The translations under genes and the position numbers were made by a program. Under the pieces are notes generated by a model that made no database searches, was not told the DNA's origin, and saw only the letters and a program-made list of their open reading frames with translations. From Candidatus Methylacidiphilum fumarolicum (lineage in GTDB: Bacteria; Verrucomicrobiota; Verrucomicrobiia; Methylacidiphilales; Methylacidiphilaceae), in contig NZ_OX458932.1 in assembly GCF_949774925.1 (NCBI RefSeq), positions 1,922,001 through 1,986,000 on the forward strand: DNA of 64,000 nt. Reading direction: 5' to 3'. Within the stretch, counting starts at the first letter, position 1, and every line of letters starts with the position of its first letter. Shown one piece after another: positions 18,211 to 27,419 of the stretch.

Positions 18211-19818
18211 ATGGCCAAAAAATTTGTTTTTACTCTTGCTTTTCTTTTCTTCTTATGGTTAACGGACAGGGGGATTGGCCAAGGAGAATCGGCTCATAAT
18301 TTTAAAGAGACCGAAAAAAGTACTCCCTCTGCCCCCGTTTCATCTCCCATCCCATCTACTTCACCAATTGCACAGTCGACTCCCTCTTCTAGCCAAGAGT
18401 CAGCCATCCAACCCCCTGCACCTAACAGTTCTGTTGCTCCTTTAGAAGAGCAGATGGAGATGGCTTATAAGAAAAGCCCACCAATTCTCTCTTCCCATAC
18501 CTTTCATGGCAAAGGCGGTAAAGCTGTGTTCATTGCTGTATGGAAGAAGATCCTTGCCCATTATCCAGAACTGAAGAAAAAGCATGCCAAGCTCTCTGAA
18601 GCAATTGCCCAAAAGGCTCTTGCCGAATCAGGCTATTATCCACGGCTCTATGGGTGGGCTGATTCACTTACTTCTGATAATCCAATTCTCGGTTTTATGA
18701 TGCATTTAACCGAAAGAAACTTCACAGCTCAAGATTTCAACATCCACAATTTGAATCATCCAGGCACTGTTTCTAATCAAAATGCAGGCTTACTTGCGAT
18801 TTTTCCGATATTTGATGCCATGCAAACTATCGATTCAGTGAAAGCAGCGAAGGATGCAATAAAAGCCAGAGAAGAAGAAGAAAGATATACCCGGATGGAA
18901 GCCTCCCTGCTATCGATCGATGCCTGGATTGGTCTTTTGTTTGCCGATGCCGAACTATTCAAAGCAATGTCGCAGCTGGAAGCCTCTAAAACAGACCTCA
19001 ATGAAGCATTGCAACTGATGGAACAGGGACTAGTGCTTGGAGCAGATTTTTTCATGGGAAGATCCCTTGCAGCCTCCATTGAGCAGTCCAAAAATGGCTA
19101 TTTGGCCAGAAAAAAAGTGGCGCTCGTTACCCTGAACACCTTGGCAGGCACTCCAGCTGAAGCAGAAATAGCGATTCCTAAAAATCTTCCTCGACCAAAA
19201 AAAATTTCAAAGCCTTTGAGTAGTTGGGTTCAAGAGGCCATCCTCTATAGAAGTGATCTTGCTGCCTTACGGCATCAAATTCAGGTTCAACGTACGGAAG
19301 TAAAACGTGAAAAAGATTCTATTATGCCCAACGTTAACGGGTTTGCTTCGGGCATGCTTGATAGTGATAATTTTACAACAGGTGGCCGAAGCTACACGGT
19401 AGGAGTGTTAGGGACTATGGCCCTCTTCGATCCCTCTAGAGATCCAAAAATAAAAAGAGCCAAAGCTGAAGAAGAGCAGCTGATCCATGAAGAAAGCGTG
19501 TTAAAAGACAACATTCAAACCAAATTAGCTCAAGCCATAACCGATTTAGAAACAGCTTATAGGGATTCTGAAATCCTTTATCATTCGATGAATGATGCCA
19601 TTCAGGCTATTGTTATGACAAGAGACTTATACCGGGAGGGGAGGAAAACAATTGCCGATCTTATCCAAGCCCGCACGTATGGTTTACAAGTAGAAATTAG
19701 TTATCTTGAAAGCGTTGCCCGGTACGAGTCTTCAAAAGCCAAACTCTTTTTTCTTTCTGGCCAACTGGATGATTATCAAGTCCAAAACTTAGCGAATGAA
19801 TTGGGAGGAGAAGAATAA
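18211..19818 (+). CDS. TolC-family outer-membrane efflux protein
   Basis: 535 residues. A signal peptide (about 1-24) is followed by a long Ser/Pro/Thr-rich stretch (about 30-80) and then two long helical repeats typical of TolC/OMF proteins (for example LALRHQIQ-type and DLETAYRDSEILY helices). It forms the outer-membrane channel of a tripartite pump. The stop at 19816-19818 sits one base before the next gene's preferred start, so the two are coupled. The Ser/Pro-rich N-terminal insert is longer than usual. Confidence 0.85.
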   Translation: MAKKFVFTLAFLFFLWLTDRGIGQGESAHNFKETEKSTPSAPVSSPIPSTSPIAQSTPSSSQESAIQPPAPNSSVAPLEEQMEMAYKKSPPILSSHTFHGKGGKAVFIAVWKKILAHYPELKKKHAKLSEAIAQKALAESGYYPRLYGWADSLTSDNPILGFMMHLTERNFTAQDFNIHNLNHPGTVSNQNAGLLAIFPIFDAMQTIDSVKAAKDAIKAREEEERYTRMEASLLSIDAWIGLLFADAELFKAMSQLEASKTDLNEALQLMEQGLVLGADFFMGRSLAASIEQSKNGYLARKKVALVTLNTLAGTPAEAEIAIPKNLPRPKKISKPLSSWVQEAILYRSDLAALRHQIQVQRTEVKREKDSIMPNVNGFASGMLDSDNFTTGGRSYTVGVLGTMALFDPSRDPKIKRAKAEEEQLIHEESVLKDNIQTKLAQAITDLETAYRDSEILYHSMNDAIQAIVMTRDLYREGRKTIADLIQARTYGLQVEISYLESVARYESSKAKLFFLSGQLDDYQVQNLANELGGEE

Positions 19819-19819
19819 A

Positions 19820-22800
19820 ATGGCAGAAACTGAAATCGTTCACCATTCAGGAAATTGGGCGGGCCGATTCATTAAATTTTTTGCCCATTCGAAAATAACT
19901 CCCCTATTAATATTAGCTTCTATTCTTTTAGGAAGTTTTGCGCTCTACCAACTGCCTAGAGAAGAAGAACCGCAAATCATCGTGCCTATTTTCGACGTTT
20001 TCGTTTCAATGCCTGGAGCCAGCCCTCAGGAAGTGGAAAAAAGAATTGTTACCAATGGAGAAAGGATATTTTGGCAAATTTCTGGAGTCGAATACGTCTA
20101 TTCTACAGCGGCTCCTAATGGTGCCCTCTTCATCGTTAGGTTCAAGGTAGGCGAAGATATGGAAAAGAGTTTAATCAAGCTCTATACCAAAATTTATTCT
20201 AACCTTGACTACCTACCTCCTGGTGCTTCCACTCCATTGATTAAAACAAGGTCTATAGACGACGTGCCTATCCTTGCGTTAACCTTTTATAGCCTCAATC
20301 GTTCTCCTATTGAATTAAGAAAAATCGTAGCCAATCTCAGAGACAGCATCAATCATCTCGCCGATGTCTCCGAAACAACAATAATTGGAGGAAGGAAAAG
20401 ACAATTCCAAATCTTCTTTGATCCTGCTAAAATTGCTAAAAGACTGCTTTCTCCTCAGGAAATTTTCAATCTCGTCCTTCAAACCAACATCCGAATGCCT
20501 TCAGGGCACATCGAAACCGAACCGAAACTCATCGATGTGGAACCAAATTCTTTTATTCTCTCAAAAGAAGATTTAGAAAATCTTGTTGTGGGGGTTAGCC
20601 AAGGACAGGTCGTTTATTTAAAAGATGTGGCTAATATCGTGGATGGGCCTGATCAAGAAGAAAAAGAGGTCAGTCTCTTACCTGGTCCTGCTTGGGATGA
20701 AAAAGAGAAGCTTTCTGGAGAAGTACCCGCCGTCACCCTTTCCCTAGCAAAAAGAAAGGGATCCAATGCTACCTTTCTGGCTAATAAAATCCTAAGCACA
20801 ATCAAAGAACTACAAGGCAAGATACTTCCTGAAGATGTCCATTATGTCATAACAAGAAATTATGGAGAAACTGCAGCCGATAAATCTAATGAACTTCTCA
20901 AACACATGGGCATAGCTATCGTCGGAGTTAGTATCCTCATTTGGTTTGCCCTTGGGTTTAGAGCTGCACTGGTCGTCATCATTGCTATTCCAACAACGCT
21001 TGCTTTAACCTTATTAACCTTCCATTTATTCGGTTTTACGATCAACCGGGTCACCCTCTTTGCCCTTATTTTTACTATCGGAATCCTCGTCGATGATCCT
21101 ATTGTCGGTATCGAAAATATCGTTCGCCATATCCACTTAGCTTCTAACAGAGGCAAACTACTCCTCAATATTGTTATCGGTGCTATGGAAGAAATTGTCA
21201 GCCCTCTTATTTTAGCCACCATGGCAGTGATCGCAGCCATTTTGCCTATGGCTTTTGTTGGAGGGCTAATGGGGCCTTATATGCGACCAATCCCAATAGG
21301 AGCAAGCGCCGCAATGATCTTTTCTATGCTGGTCTCTCTCTCTGTGACGCCATGGGCAGCACACCTTTTGCTCAAAAACATAAGAGAAGCTAAAGATAAA
21401 GGAGAAGATCTGTTGACGCGAATCTACCGTACTATCATGAGCCCACTTATATACAACGGCTTTATCCGCTTTCTTTTTCTTCTTTTACTTCTTGCTCTCC
21501 TTCTTGGCTCTATTGCTCTTATTCCTTTAAAAGTCGTTAGGGCTAAAATGCTTCCCTTCGACAATAAAAACGAATTTCAGATTATTCTCAACATGCCCGA
21601 AGGAACTCCTGTCGAGAAGACAAGAGAAGTACTTGAACAAATGGCTAAAGTTGCCTTGAATATCAAAGAAGTCAAAAATGTGGAGATCCAAGCTGGAACC
21701 CATTCCCCGTATAATTTCAACGGCCTTGTCCGACATTATTTTCTACGAGAAAACCCTTATCAAGGCGATCTCCAAGTCAACCTAGTTGATAAACACAAAA
21801 GAAAAAGACAAAGTCATGAGATAGCAGAAAGTATCCGCAAAGAAATTAATGCCATTGCTTGGAAAGAGAAGGCGCACGCTCAGGTAGCTGAAGTGCCTCC
21901 AGGGCCTCCTGTTCTATCAACTCTGGTATTAGAAGTATACGGTCCGGACTTTAAAGAACGAAGAGCTTTAGCACTCAAGCTAGAACAGCTCTTTAGAGAT
22001 ACAGCCGGAATTACTGATATTGCCACTTACGAAGAAGCCGATCGTCCTTTAGAAAAGCTAGATATAGACATCGTGAAATCTTCGCTCAATGGTATTTCTT
22101 CAGAGTTAATTGCTCAGTCCATCACAACTGCATTGCATGGCTCCAGTCCCGGGTTAGCTCACTTACAGGATGAACCCGAGCCAGTCGATATCATTGTCCG
22201 GCTGCCAAAAGAAGACCGATCCACAGACAATCCCTTCCTTTCCATTTCCCTACTTTCTAGATTCATGCGACTGATCCCAATCGACCATTTAGTCACCAAA
22301 GTGTTAGGCTATCAAAATCTTTCCATCTACCACAAAAACCTGATGCCGGTTTCTTATGTCCTTGCTGATGTCACTAACGAAGTGGGCAGCCCGGTTTATG
22401 CAATCATCGATTTTCAAAAGAAGTTAGAAAAAATTACAGGACCAGATGGCAAACCTTTGGAAATTCTTTTTACCCATCAACCTATTAATCCCCTTGCTTG
22501 GGGAGTAAAATGGGACGGGGAATGGCAGGTAACCTATGAAGTATTTAGAGACCTTGGCACAGCTTTCGCTATTGTTTTAGTCCTCATTTTCATTCTAGTT
22601 GTGGGTTGGTTTCAGTCTTTTAAAACACCTTGGGCTGTCATGCTGCCCATTCCCCTCTCTCTTGTGGGCATCCTGCCTGCTCATTGGCTTACCGGCATGT
22701 TTTTTACTGCTACCTCGATGATTGGTATGATTGCGGGGGCTGGAATCGTCGTTAGAAACGCCATTATCCTTGTTGACTTTATCGAACTGCGGCTGGCTCA

Positions 22801-23071
22801 TGGAGATAAGCTAGAAGAAGCAGTCATCGAAGCTGGAGCAGTGCGTTTTAGACCCATGCTCTTAACCGCTTCTTCAGTGATCGTTGGCAGCTCGGTCATT
22901 CTGTTTGATCCCATATTCCAAGGGATGGCCTTATCCTTGATGGCTGGTGAAATTGCTTCCACCATTCTTTCCAGAACAGCTGTCCCGGTTTTCTATTACC
23001 TCATCATGAAAAAGCACAAAGGAGGAGAAAAAGAAAAGCCTTTGTCCAGACCGGCCGAAGCTAAAGCCTAG
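19820..23071 (+). CDS. RND-family efflux transporter, inner-membrane subunit
   Basis: 1083 residues from the ATG at 19820, which has GGAGGAG upstream; an ATG at 19796 in the same frame lies inside the TolC gene and lacks such a site. Typical RND layout: TM1, large periplasmic domain, TM2-TM6 block, second periplasmic domain, TM8-TM12. The proton-relay acidic pair is Asp425-Asp426 (LVDDPIVGIEN). The substrate cannot be told from sequence. It follows a TolC gene directly and precedes a DUF2892 gene, but no HlyD/AcrA-type adaptor is encoded in the operon. Confidence 0.92.
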   Translation: MAETEIVHHSGNWAGRFIKFFAHSKITPLLILASILLGSFALYQLPREEEPQIIVPIFDVFVSMPGASPQEVEKRIVTNGERIFWQISGVEYVYSTAAPNGALFIVRFKVGEDMEKSLIKLYTKIYSNLDYLPPGASTPLIKTRSIDDVPILALTFYSLNRSPIELRKIVANLRDSINHLADVSETTIIGGRKRQFQIFFDPAKIAKRLLSPQEIFNLVLQTNIRMPSGHIETEPKLIDVEPNSFILSKEDLENLVVGVSQGQVVYLKDVANIVDGPDQEEKEVSLLPGPAWDEKEKLSGEVPAVTLSLAKRKGSNATFLANKILSTIKELQGKILPEDVHYVITRNYGETAADKSNELLKHMGIAIVGVSILIWFALGFRAALVVIIAIPTTLALTLLTFHLFGFTINRVTLFALIFTIGILVDDPIVGIENIVRHIHLASNRGKLLLNIVIGAMEEIVSPLILATMAVIAAILPMAFVGGLMGPYMRPIPIGASAAMIFSMLVSLSVTPWAAHLLLKNIREAKDKGEDLLTRIYRTIMSPLIYNGFIRFLFLLLLLALLLGSIALIPLKVVRAKMLPFDNKNEFQIILNMPEGTPVEKTREVLEQMAKVALNIKEVKNVEIQAGTHSPYNFNGLVRHYFLRENPYQGDLQVNLVDKHKRKRQSHEIAESIRKEINAIAWKEKAHAQVAEVPPGPPVLSTLVLEVYGPDFKERRALALKLEQLFRDTAGITDIATYEEADRPLEKLDIDIVKSSLNGISSELIAQSITTALHGSSPGLAHLQDEPEPVDIIVRLPKEDRSTDNPFLSISLLSRFMRLIPIDHLVTKVLGYQNLSIYHKNLMPVSYVLADVTNEVGSPVYAIIDFQKKLEKITGPDGKPLEILFTHQPINPLAWGVKWDGEWQVTYEVFRDLGTAFAIVLVLIFILVVGWFQSFKTPWAVMLPIPLSLVGILPAHWLTGMFFTATSMIGMIAGAGIVVRNAIILVDFIELRLAHGDKLEEAVIEAGAVRFRPMLLTASSVIVGSSVILFDPIFQGMALSLMAGEIASTILSRTAVPVFYYLIMKKHKGGEKEKPLSRPAEAKA

Positions 23072-23160
23072 CCAAATCGCAACTATATCTGTCAGTTCAT
23101 GTAATATCCTGTTGCATTTTCATTTGATTCTAGCTATTGTTTTTATGAAAGGAGGCTACA

Positions 23161-23376
23161 ATGAGTATCGAAAGAAAAGTGAGAGCCTTAGCTGGGAGTC
23201 TTGTGATTATCAGTTTATTGCTTTCTTTAGTGAGCAAGTGGTGGCTTCTGCTTACTGCTTTTGTTGGCTTGAATTTGTTTCAATCAGCTTTTAGCGGATT
23301 TTGCCCCGCAGAAATGGTTTTGAAGAAGCTCGAAGAAAAGAAGGCAACCACTTCTCATAAAGAAGCCCATTCTTAA
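23161..23376 (+). CDS. DUF2892 (YgaP-type membrane domain) protein
   Basis: 71 residues with two membrane segments. The sequence matches the DUF2892/YgaP transmembrane family: IERKVRALAGS, then WWLLLTAFVGLNLFQS and GFCPAEMVLKKL. A strong Shine-Dalgarno (AAGGAGG) precedes the ATG, supporting this start. Genes of this family often follow RND or sulfurtransferase genes. Here it closes the efflux operon, 89 bp after the RND gene. Its role is unknown. Confidence 0.88.
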   Translation: MSIERKVRALAGSLVIISLLLSLVSKWWLLLTAFVGLNLFQSAFSGFCPAEMVLKKLEEKKATTSHKEAHS

Positions 23377-23386
23377 AGAGAAAAAC

Positions 23387-23422
23387 CATGACATTTTCCC
23401 TTCCCTAAGGGAAAGTGTCATG
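23387..23422. terminator. long perfect-type hairpin after the efflux operon
   Basis: CATGACATTTTCCCTT pairs with AAGGGAAAGTGTCATG around a CCCT loop: 16 pairs with one wobble. It begins 10 bp after the DUF2892 stop. There is no T-run on the + strand side; the T-run (GGTTTTTCTC) is on the - strand side. It may be a terminator acting in either direction or an mRNA-stabilising hairpin. Confidence 0.55.
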
Positions 23423-23621
23423 AGTTTACTTCTAATCGGTGGTAGAGAAGTTGGATGAATAGGGGGAGATCTTTTTCCTTATACCTCTTAATAAGTGAAG
23501 GGGGGTTTTTCCCCATTTATTGCTTGGCTCTTTTTAATGAATCCTTAGCTTATCAATAACTGAAAACAATTTCAGGCCTATTTGCCTGGATTTTTATAGC
23601 TATTTCCAACTTGCCCTGATT

Positions 23622-23860
23622 TACGAGTGAACGCCAGGAAAGCCCACACTTTTAAGAGTGGGATGAGAGGCGGCTTCATTAAGTTGCAAATGTCTAATGG
23701 TTGTGTTATAACATCTGGCCGTAGAGGGCTGGACCGGTCCGAACTAACGCCTCTGGAGAAGGAGACCGCTGCGCGGATACTGGGGAGCCACCCTACTATT
23801 CGTGTAAGTTTCCTTCGGTGAAAGAGGAAGCCCACTCTTTTAAAGGTGGGAGTAAGTCAC
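23622..23860 (+). ncRNA. ORF-less structured repeat with IS605-like end hairpins (copy 1)
   Basis: About 239 bp. Its left 102 bp reappear with three mismatches at 63899-64000. It starts with a hairpin of GCCCACAC/GAGTGGG type, closed by a GAACGCC/GGCGGCTTC stem, and ends with a second hairpin CCCACTC...GGTGGG followed by AGTAAGTCAC. That end is characteristic of IS200/IS605 right ends and of the 3' scaffold of TnpB guide RNAs. The interior holds more RNA-like hairpins: a GGACCGGTCC palindrome, CCGC-TGC-GCGG, and a TTTCC-TTCG-G(T)GAAA stem with a UUCG tetraloop. No protein is encoded. It could be a non-autonomous IS605-derived element, a solitary omega-type RNA, or another structured RNA. Confidence 0.6.
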
Positions 23861-23916
23861 TTAGTCCTTCTGCATCTATAAGTGATGAGGCTATTTTTTT
23901 TAGAAAGCAAAAGCTC

Positions 23917-25440
23917 CTAATAGGCTTTTGCAAAAAGGACTCGTCCCTTGCTTGGACGCCCAGAAAAAGGGCAGATCCCTGGAGTGTTCTGAGGATCCCA
24001 AGGAATACATCTAATAGTGATTTTAAGATCTTCCTTAAGCTTTTCTTCTGTTTCCCTTGATCCATCCCAATGGGCATAAGCAAATCCACCAGATAGCTCG
24101 TTTCCCTTGGAATCTTTGGAAGCAAAAAATTCATAAAATTCTTCTTTAGTGTCTATTAGCCTAGTATTTTGCTTAAGAAAATTCTCAGCTCTAGAATAAA
24201 TTGCCTCTTGAATTTCAGAAAGCAGTTGTGGCAGCTTTTCCAAAAACACATGAGCTGGTAGCTGTTCCTTTTCTTTCACCCCTTTATCCCTTCTTTTTAG
24301 AGTAATTAACCCAGAGGAGACTTCCTGAGAACCTATTTCTATCCGTAGGGGAACTCCTTTCTTAATCCACTCCCAGGATTTTACCCCTCCTCCAATTTCT
24401 CTTTTGTCAATTTCGACTCGTATGGGTTCAGCAGCAAAACTCAATTTTTTTATTTCCTCAGCAAGGAAGTTGACAACATCCAAAACCTTTGTCTTTTCCT
24501 CTTCCTTTTTAAACAGTGGCAGAATAACCACTTGAATGGGAGAAACCGTTGGTGGGAGCACCAACCCATTATCGTCTCCATGCGCCATAATCAGTGTCCC
24601 AATAAGCCTGGTGCTTACTCCCCAACTTGATGTCCACGCAAACTCCATTTTCCCCTGACTATCAAGAAACCGAATGTTGTTGGCTTTCGAAAAGTTTTGC
24701 CCAAGAAAATGGGAAGTGCCGACTTGTACCGCCTTTCTGTCTTGTACTAAAGCTTCCAGAGTAAAGGTATTGTCAGCCCCAGGAAATCTTTCACTCTCTG
24801 GTTTCTCTCCTGTAATCACAGGTAAAGCTAAATAAGCCCGCATAAACTCCTCATAGAGCTTCAGTATAAAAAGGGCTTCTTCTTTTGCTTCTTCTCTAGT
24901 CGCATGCGCCGTATGTCCTTCTTGCCAAAGAAATTCAGTGGTTCTTAAAAAAAGCCTCGGCCGCATCTCCCACCGAACCACATTAGCCCATTGGTTGATT
25001 AGTAAAGGGAGATCTCGGTAGGATTGAATCCATCTTGAAAAGGCAGCCCCTATAATAGTCTCTGAAGTCGGCCTAATGACCAATGGCTCTGCCAGGGGGG
25101 AAGCAGGATGAAGTTTTCCATCTGGCCCTTTCTCCAACCGGTGATGGGTCACTACAGCACATTCTTTTGCAAAGCCTTCCACATGTTCAGCTTCTCTTTG
25201 AAGGTATTCCAGTGGAATAAAAAGAGGGAAATACACATTTTTATGACCCGTCGCTTTGATCCGCTGATCTAACTCTTTTTGAATTCTCTCCCATAAGGCA
25301 TAACCCCATGGTTTTATAATCATGCATCCACGCACTTCAGAATTTTCTGCAAGATCAGCCGCTGAAACAACTTGTTGATACCATTCAGGAAAATCCTCGT
25401 TTCGCGTAGGAGAAATGGCAAACTCTTTTCTTAAATTCAT
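23917..25440 (-). CDS. proS: prolyl-tRNA synthetase, archaeal/eukaryotic-like short form
   Basis: 507 residues. The class II core with motif 2 (VVRWEMRPRLFLRTTEFLWQ) and motif 3 near GTLIMAHGDDNGLVLPP identifies ProRS. Lack of the bacterial editing insertion, the EAF...GHTAHAT sequence and the C-terminal zinc-domain-like extension (IRCIPWDP, then a terminal Tyr) place it in the ProS type 3 group. It charges tRNA-Pro. It is a stand-alone gene, 57 bp from the structured repeat at its 3' side. Confidence 0.93.
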   Translation of the reverse strand: MNLRKEFAISPTRNEDFPEWYQQVVSAADLAENSEVRGCMIIKPWGYALWERIQKELDQRIKATGHKNVYFPLFIPLEYLQREAEHVEGFAKECAVVTHHRLEKGPDGKLHPASPLAEPLVIRPTSETIIGAAFSRWIQSYRDLPLLINQWANVVRWEMRPRLFLRTTEFLWQEGHTAHATREEAKEEALFILKLYEEFMRAYLALPVITGEKPESERFPGADNTFTLEALVQDRKAVQVGTSHFLGQNFSKANNIRFLDSQGKMEFAWTSSWGVSTRLIGTLIMAHGDDNGLVLPPTVSPIQVVILPLFKKEEEKTKVLDVVNFLAEEIKKLSFAAEPIRVEIDKREIGGGVKSWEWIKKGVPLRIEIGSQEVSSGLITLKRRDKGVKEKEQLPAHVFLEKLPQLLSEIQEAIYSRAENFLKQNTRLIDTKEEFYEFFASKDSKGNELSGGFAYAHWDGSRETEEKLKEDLKITIRCIPWDPQNTPGICPFSGRPSKGRVLFAKAY

Positions 25441-25622
25441 CTTTGATCTATGTTAGTTGTTCATCAATAGCTTTCTATTATTCACCCCAGCATCCTTTAG
25501 TAAAGGGAAAGACGGAGCCAAAACATGAAGGAAACTTATGCGAAAGCAAAAGAAGGATCAAGAATTGTATAGTAAATTTTTCCTACTTGCATCTGCGCTC
25601 TTTATTCTTTACTTCATAGAAA

Positions 25623-25910
25623 ATGGAAAAGCCATCGATAGATATTCAGTATGTTGCTGACCTAGCAAGAATATCTCTTAATGAGGAAGAAAAGAAGATG
25701 TTTGGCGAGCAATTTGCATCCATTCTTGGCTACATTGAAAAGCTCAAAGAGCTAAATATTGACGATGTGGTATTGAAAGGAGAAGAAGAAGGTTTTAAAA
25801 ATAATCTTCGAGAAGATCTTCCTCAAGAAGGATTAGCCACAGAGGATGTTTTACGCAATGCTCCTCATCATGCCAATAACCTTTTTATTGTACCAAAGAT
25901 AATCGAGTGA
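25623..25910 (+). CDS. gatC: aspartyl/glutamyl-tRNA amidotransferase subunit C
   Basis: 95 residues, the normal GatC size, with the family start (VADLARISLNEEE), the helix KLKELN and the C-terminal ED...RNAPHH segment. It stabilises the GatA-GatB interface in the complex that amidates Glu-tRNA(Gln) and/or Asp-tRNA(Asn). First gene of gatCAB. Its TGA overlaps the GTG start of gatA. Confidence 0.95.
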   Translation: MEKPSIDIQYVADLARISLNEEEKKMFGEQFASILGYIEKLKELNIDDVVLKGEEEGFKNNLREDLPQEGLATEDVLRNAPHHANNLFIVPKIIE

Positions 25911-27358
25911 ACTTATTCGAATACACAATCTCAGAACTCCGCAGGCTTCTTTGTCGCAAAGAACTCAGTCCCATTGAAGTCACCGAAGCACTATTTTCAA
26001 GAATAGCTGAGGTGGAACCTAAGATCAATGCTTACAATTATCTCAACCATGAAAGAGCCATTGAAAGAGCAAAAAACGTCAACGTCGATCTCCCATTAGG
26101 TGGTATTCCTATTGCCATCAAAGATAATATCAACGTAAGAGCTGAACCATGCCGGTGTGCTTCTAAAATTTTGGAAGGCTACCTCTCGCCTTATAATGCA
26201 ACCGTCATCGAGAAACTAACAAAAGCGGGTGCTATCCCAGTGGGAAGAACGAACATGGACGAATTTGCCATGGGCTCTTCCACTGAAAATTCTGCAACGG
26301 GGCTAACCAAAAATCCTTGGGATTTACAAAGGGTTCCTGGAGGTAGCAGTGGCGGTTCTGCGGCAGCCGTTGCTTCTCACGAAGCCTTTTGTGCCTTAGG
26401 TAGTGACACGGGGGGATCGATACGCCAACCCGCCTCTTTTTGCGGCTGCGTGGGACTAAAACCCACCTATGGCCGAGTCTCACGCTATGGTCTGACCGCC
26501 TTTGCATCCAGTCTAGACCAGATAGGTCCCTTAACCAAAACGGTCGAAGACGCGGCTCTTTTACTAGAAGTAATCTCAGGCTTTGATCCTTATGATAACA
26601 CTTCGGAAAAAATGCCAGTACCTCGTTTTTCTGAACTCCTAGAAACACTTTCTCTTAAAAATATGGTTCTAGGGGTCCCTAAAGAATACTTTATTGAAGG
26701 CATAGATGGGGAAGTTCGAGAGGCAATCAATAAAGCCATTGCTCATTTTGAATCTCTTGGGGCAAAAATCGAAGAAGTTTCTCTGCCACACACTCCTTAT
26801 GCGGTAGCCACTTATTATATTCTGGCTACTGCCGAAGCCTCCGCTAATCTTGCGAGATTCGATGGCATCCGCTACGGAAGACGATCAAAACATTATGAAG
26901 ACCTTCTGGATTACTATGGGAAAACACGAGATGAAGGGTTTGGTTCGGAAGTCAAAAGAAGAATTTTGCTTGGAACCTACGTGCTAAGCTCCGGCTATTA
27001 CGATGCTTATTATCTTCGTGCTCTGAAAGTCAAAGAAAAGATCAAGCAAGACTTTTCTTCTGTTTTCAAAAAATGTCAGGCCCTTTTAACTCCTACCTCT
27101 CCCTTTTGCGCTTTTCGAATTGGAGAAAAATCTAACGATCCTTTGCAAATGTATCTGGCTGATATATTTACTATTGCTGTGAATCTGGCCGGGATATGTG
27201 GACTTTCTATTCCTTGCGGTCAATCCACTGAAGGGCTACCTATTGGATTGCAAATTATTGGCCCAGCTTGGAAAGAGGAAGTGATTCTTGCCCTTGGTCA
27301 TCTGTACCAAAAATCTACCGGATGGAAGCCACCCATACCACCCTTAGAAAAAACGTAA
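25907..27358 (+). CDS. gatA: aspartyl/glutamyl-tRNA amidotransferase subunit A
   Basis: 483 residues from a GTG that overlaps the gatC stop (GTGA). Amidase-signature enzyme: catalytic Lys72 in AIKDN, Ser147 in GGSSGGSA and Ser171 in GSDTGGSIRQP. It hydrolyses glutamine and supplies ammonia to GatB. The three triad residues and the spacing are as in known GatA proteins. Confidence 0.96.
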   Translation: MNLFEYTISELRRLLCRKELSPIEVTEALFSRIAEVEPKINAYNYLNHERAIERAKNVNVDLPLGGIPIAIKDNINVRAEPCRCASKILEGYLSPYNATVIEKLTKAGAIPVGRTNMDEFAMGSSTENSATGLTKNPWDLQRVPGGSSGGSAAAVASHEAFCALGSDTGGSIRQPASFCGCVGLKPTYGRVSRYGLTAFASSLDQIGPLTKTVEDAALLLEVISGFDPYDNTSEKMPVPRFSELLETLSLKNMVLGVPKEYFIEGIDGEVREAINKAIAHFESLGAKIEEVSLPHTPYAVATYYILATAEASANLARFDGIRYGRRSKHYEDLLDYYGKTRDEGFGSEVKRRILLGTYVLSSGYYDAYYLRALKVKEKIKQDFSSVFKKCQALLTPTSPFCAFRIGEKSNDPLQMYLADIFTIAVNLAGICGLSIPCGQSTEGLPIGLQIIGPAWKEEVILALGHLYQKSTGWKPPIPPLEKT

Positions 27359-27419
27359 TTGAATGAATACTCTTTAGAAAGCATTTTATATTCAGACGAA
27401 TCCAAAAAACTATTACGCT

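Noticed and set aside
19796..19819. ATG at 19796 as the start of the RND gene
   Set aside because: It lies inside the TolC gene without a ribosome site, while the ATG at 19820 follows GGAGGAG.
23627..23821. 64-codon frame inside the structured repeat, and an 85-codon frame on the other strand
   Set aside because: The region has strong RNA-type stems and the peptides resemble no protein; treated as non-coding.
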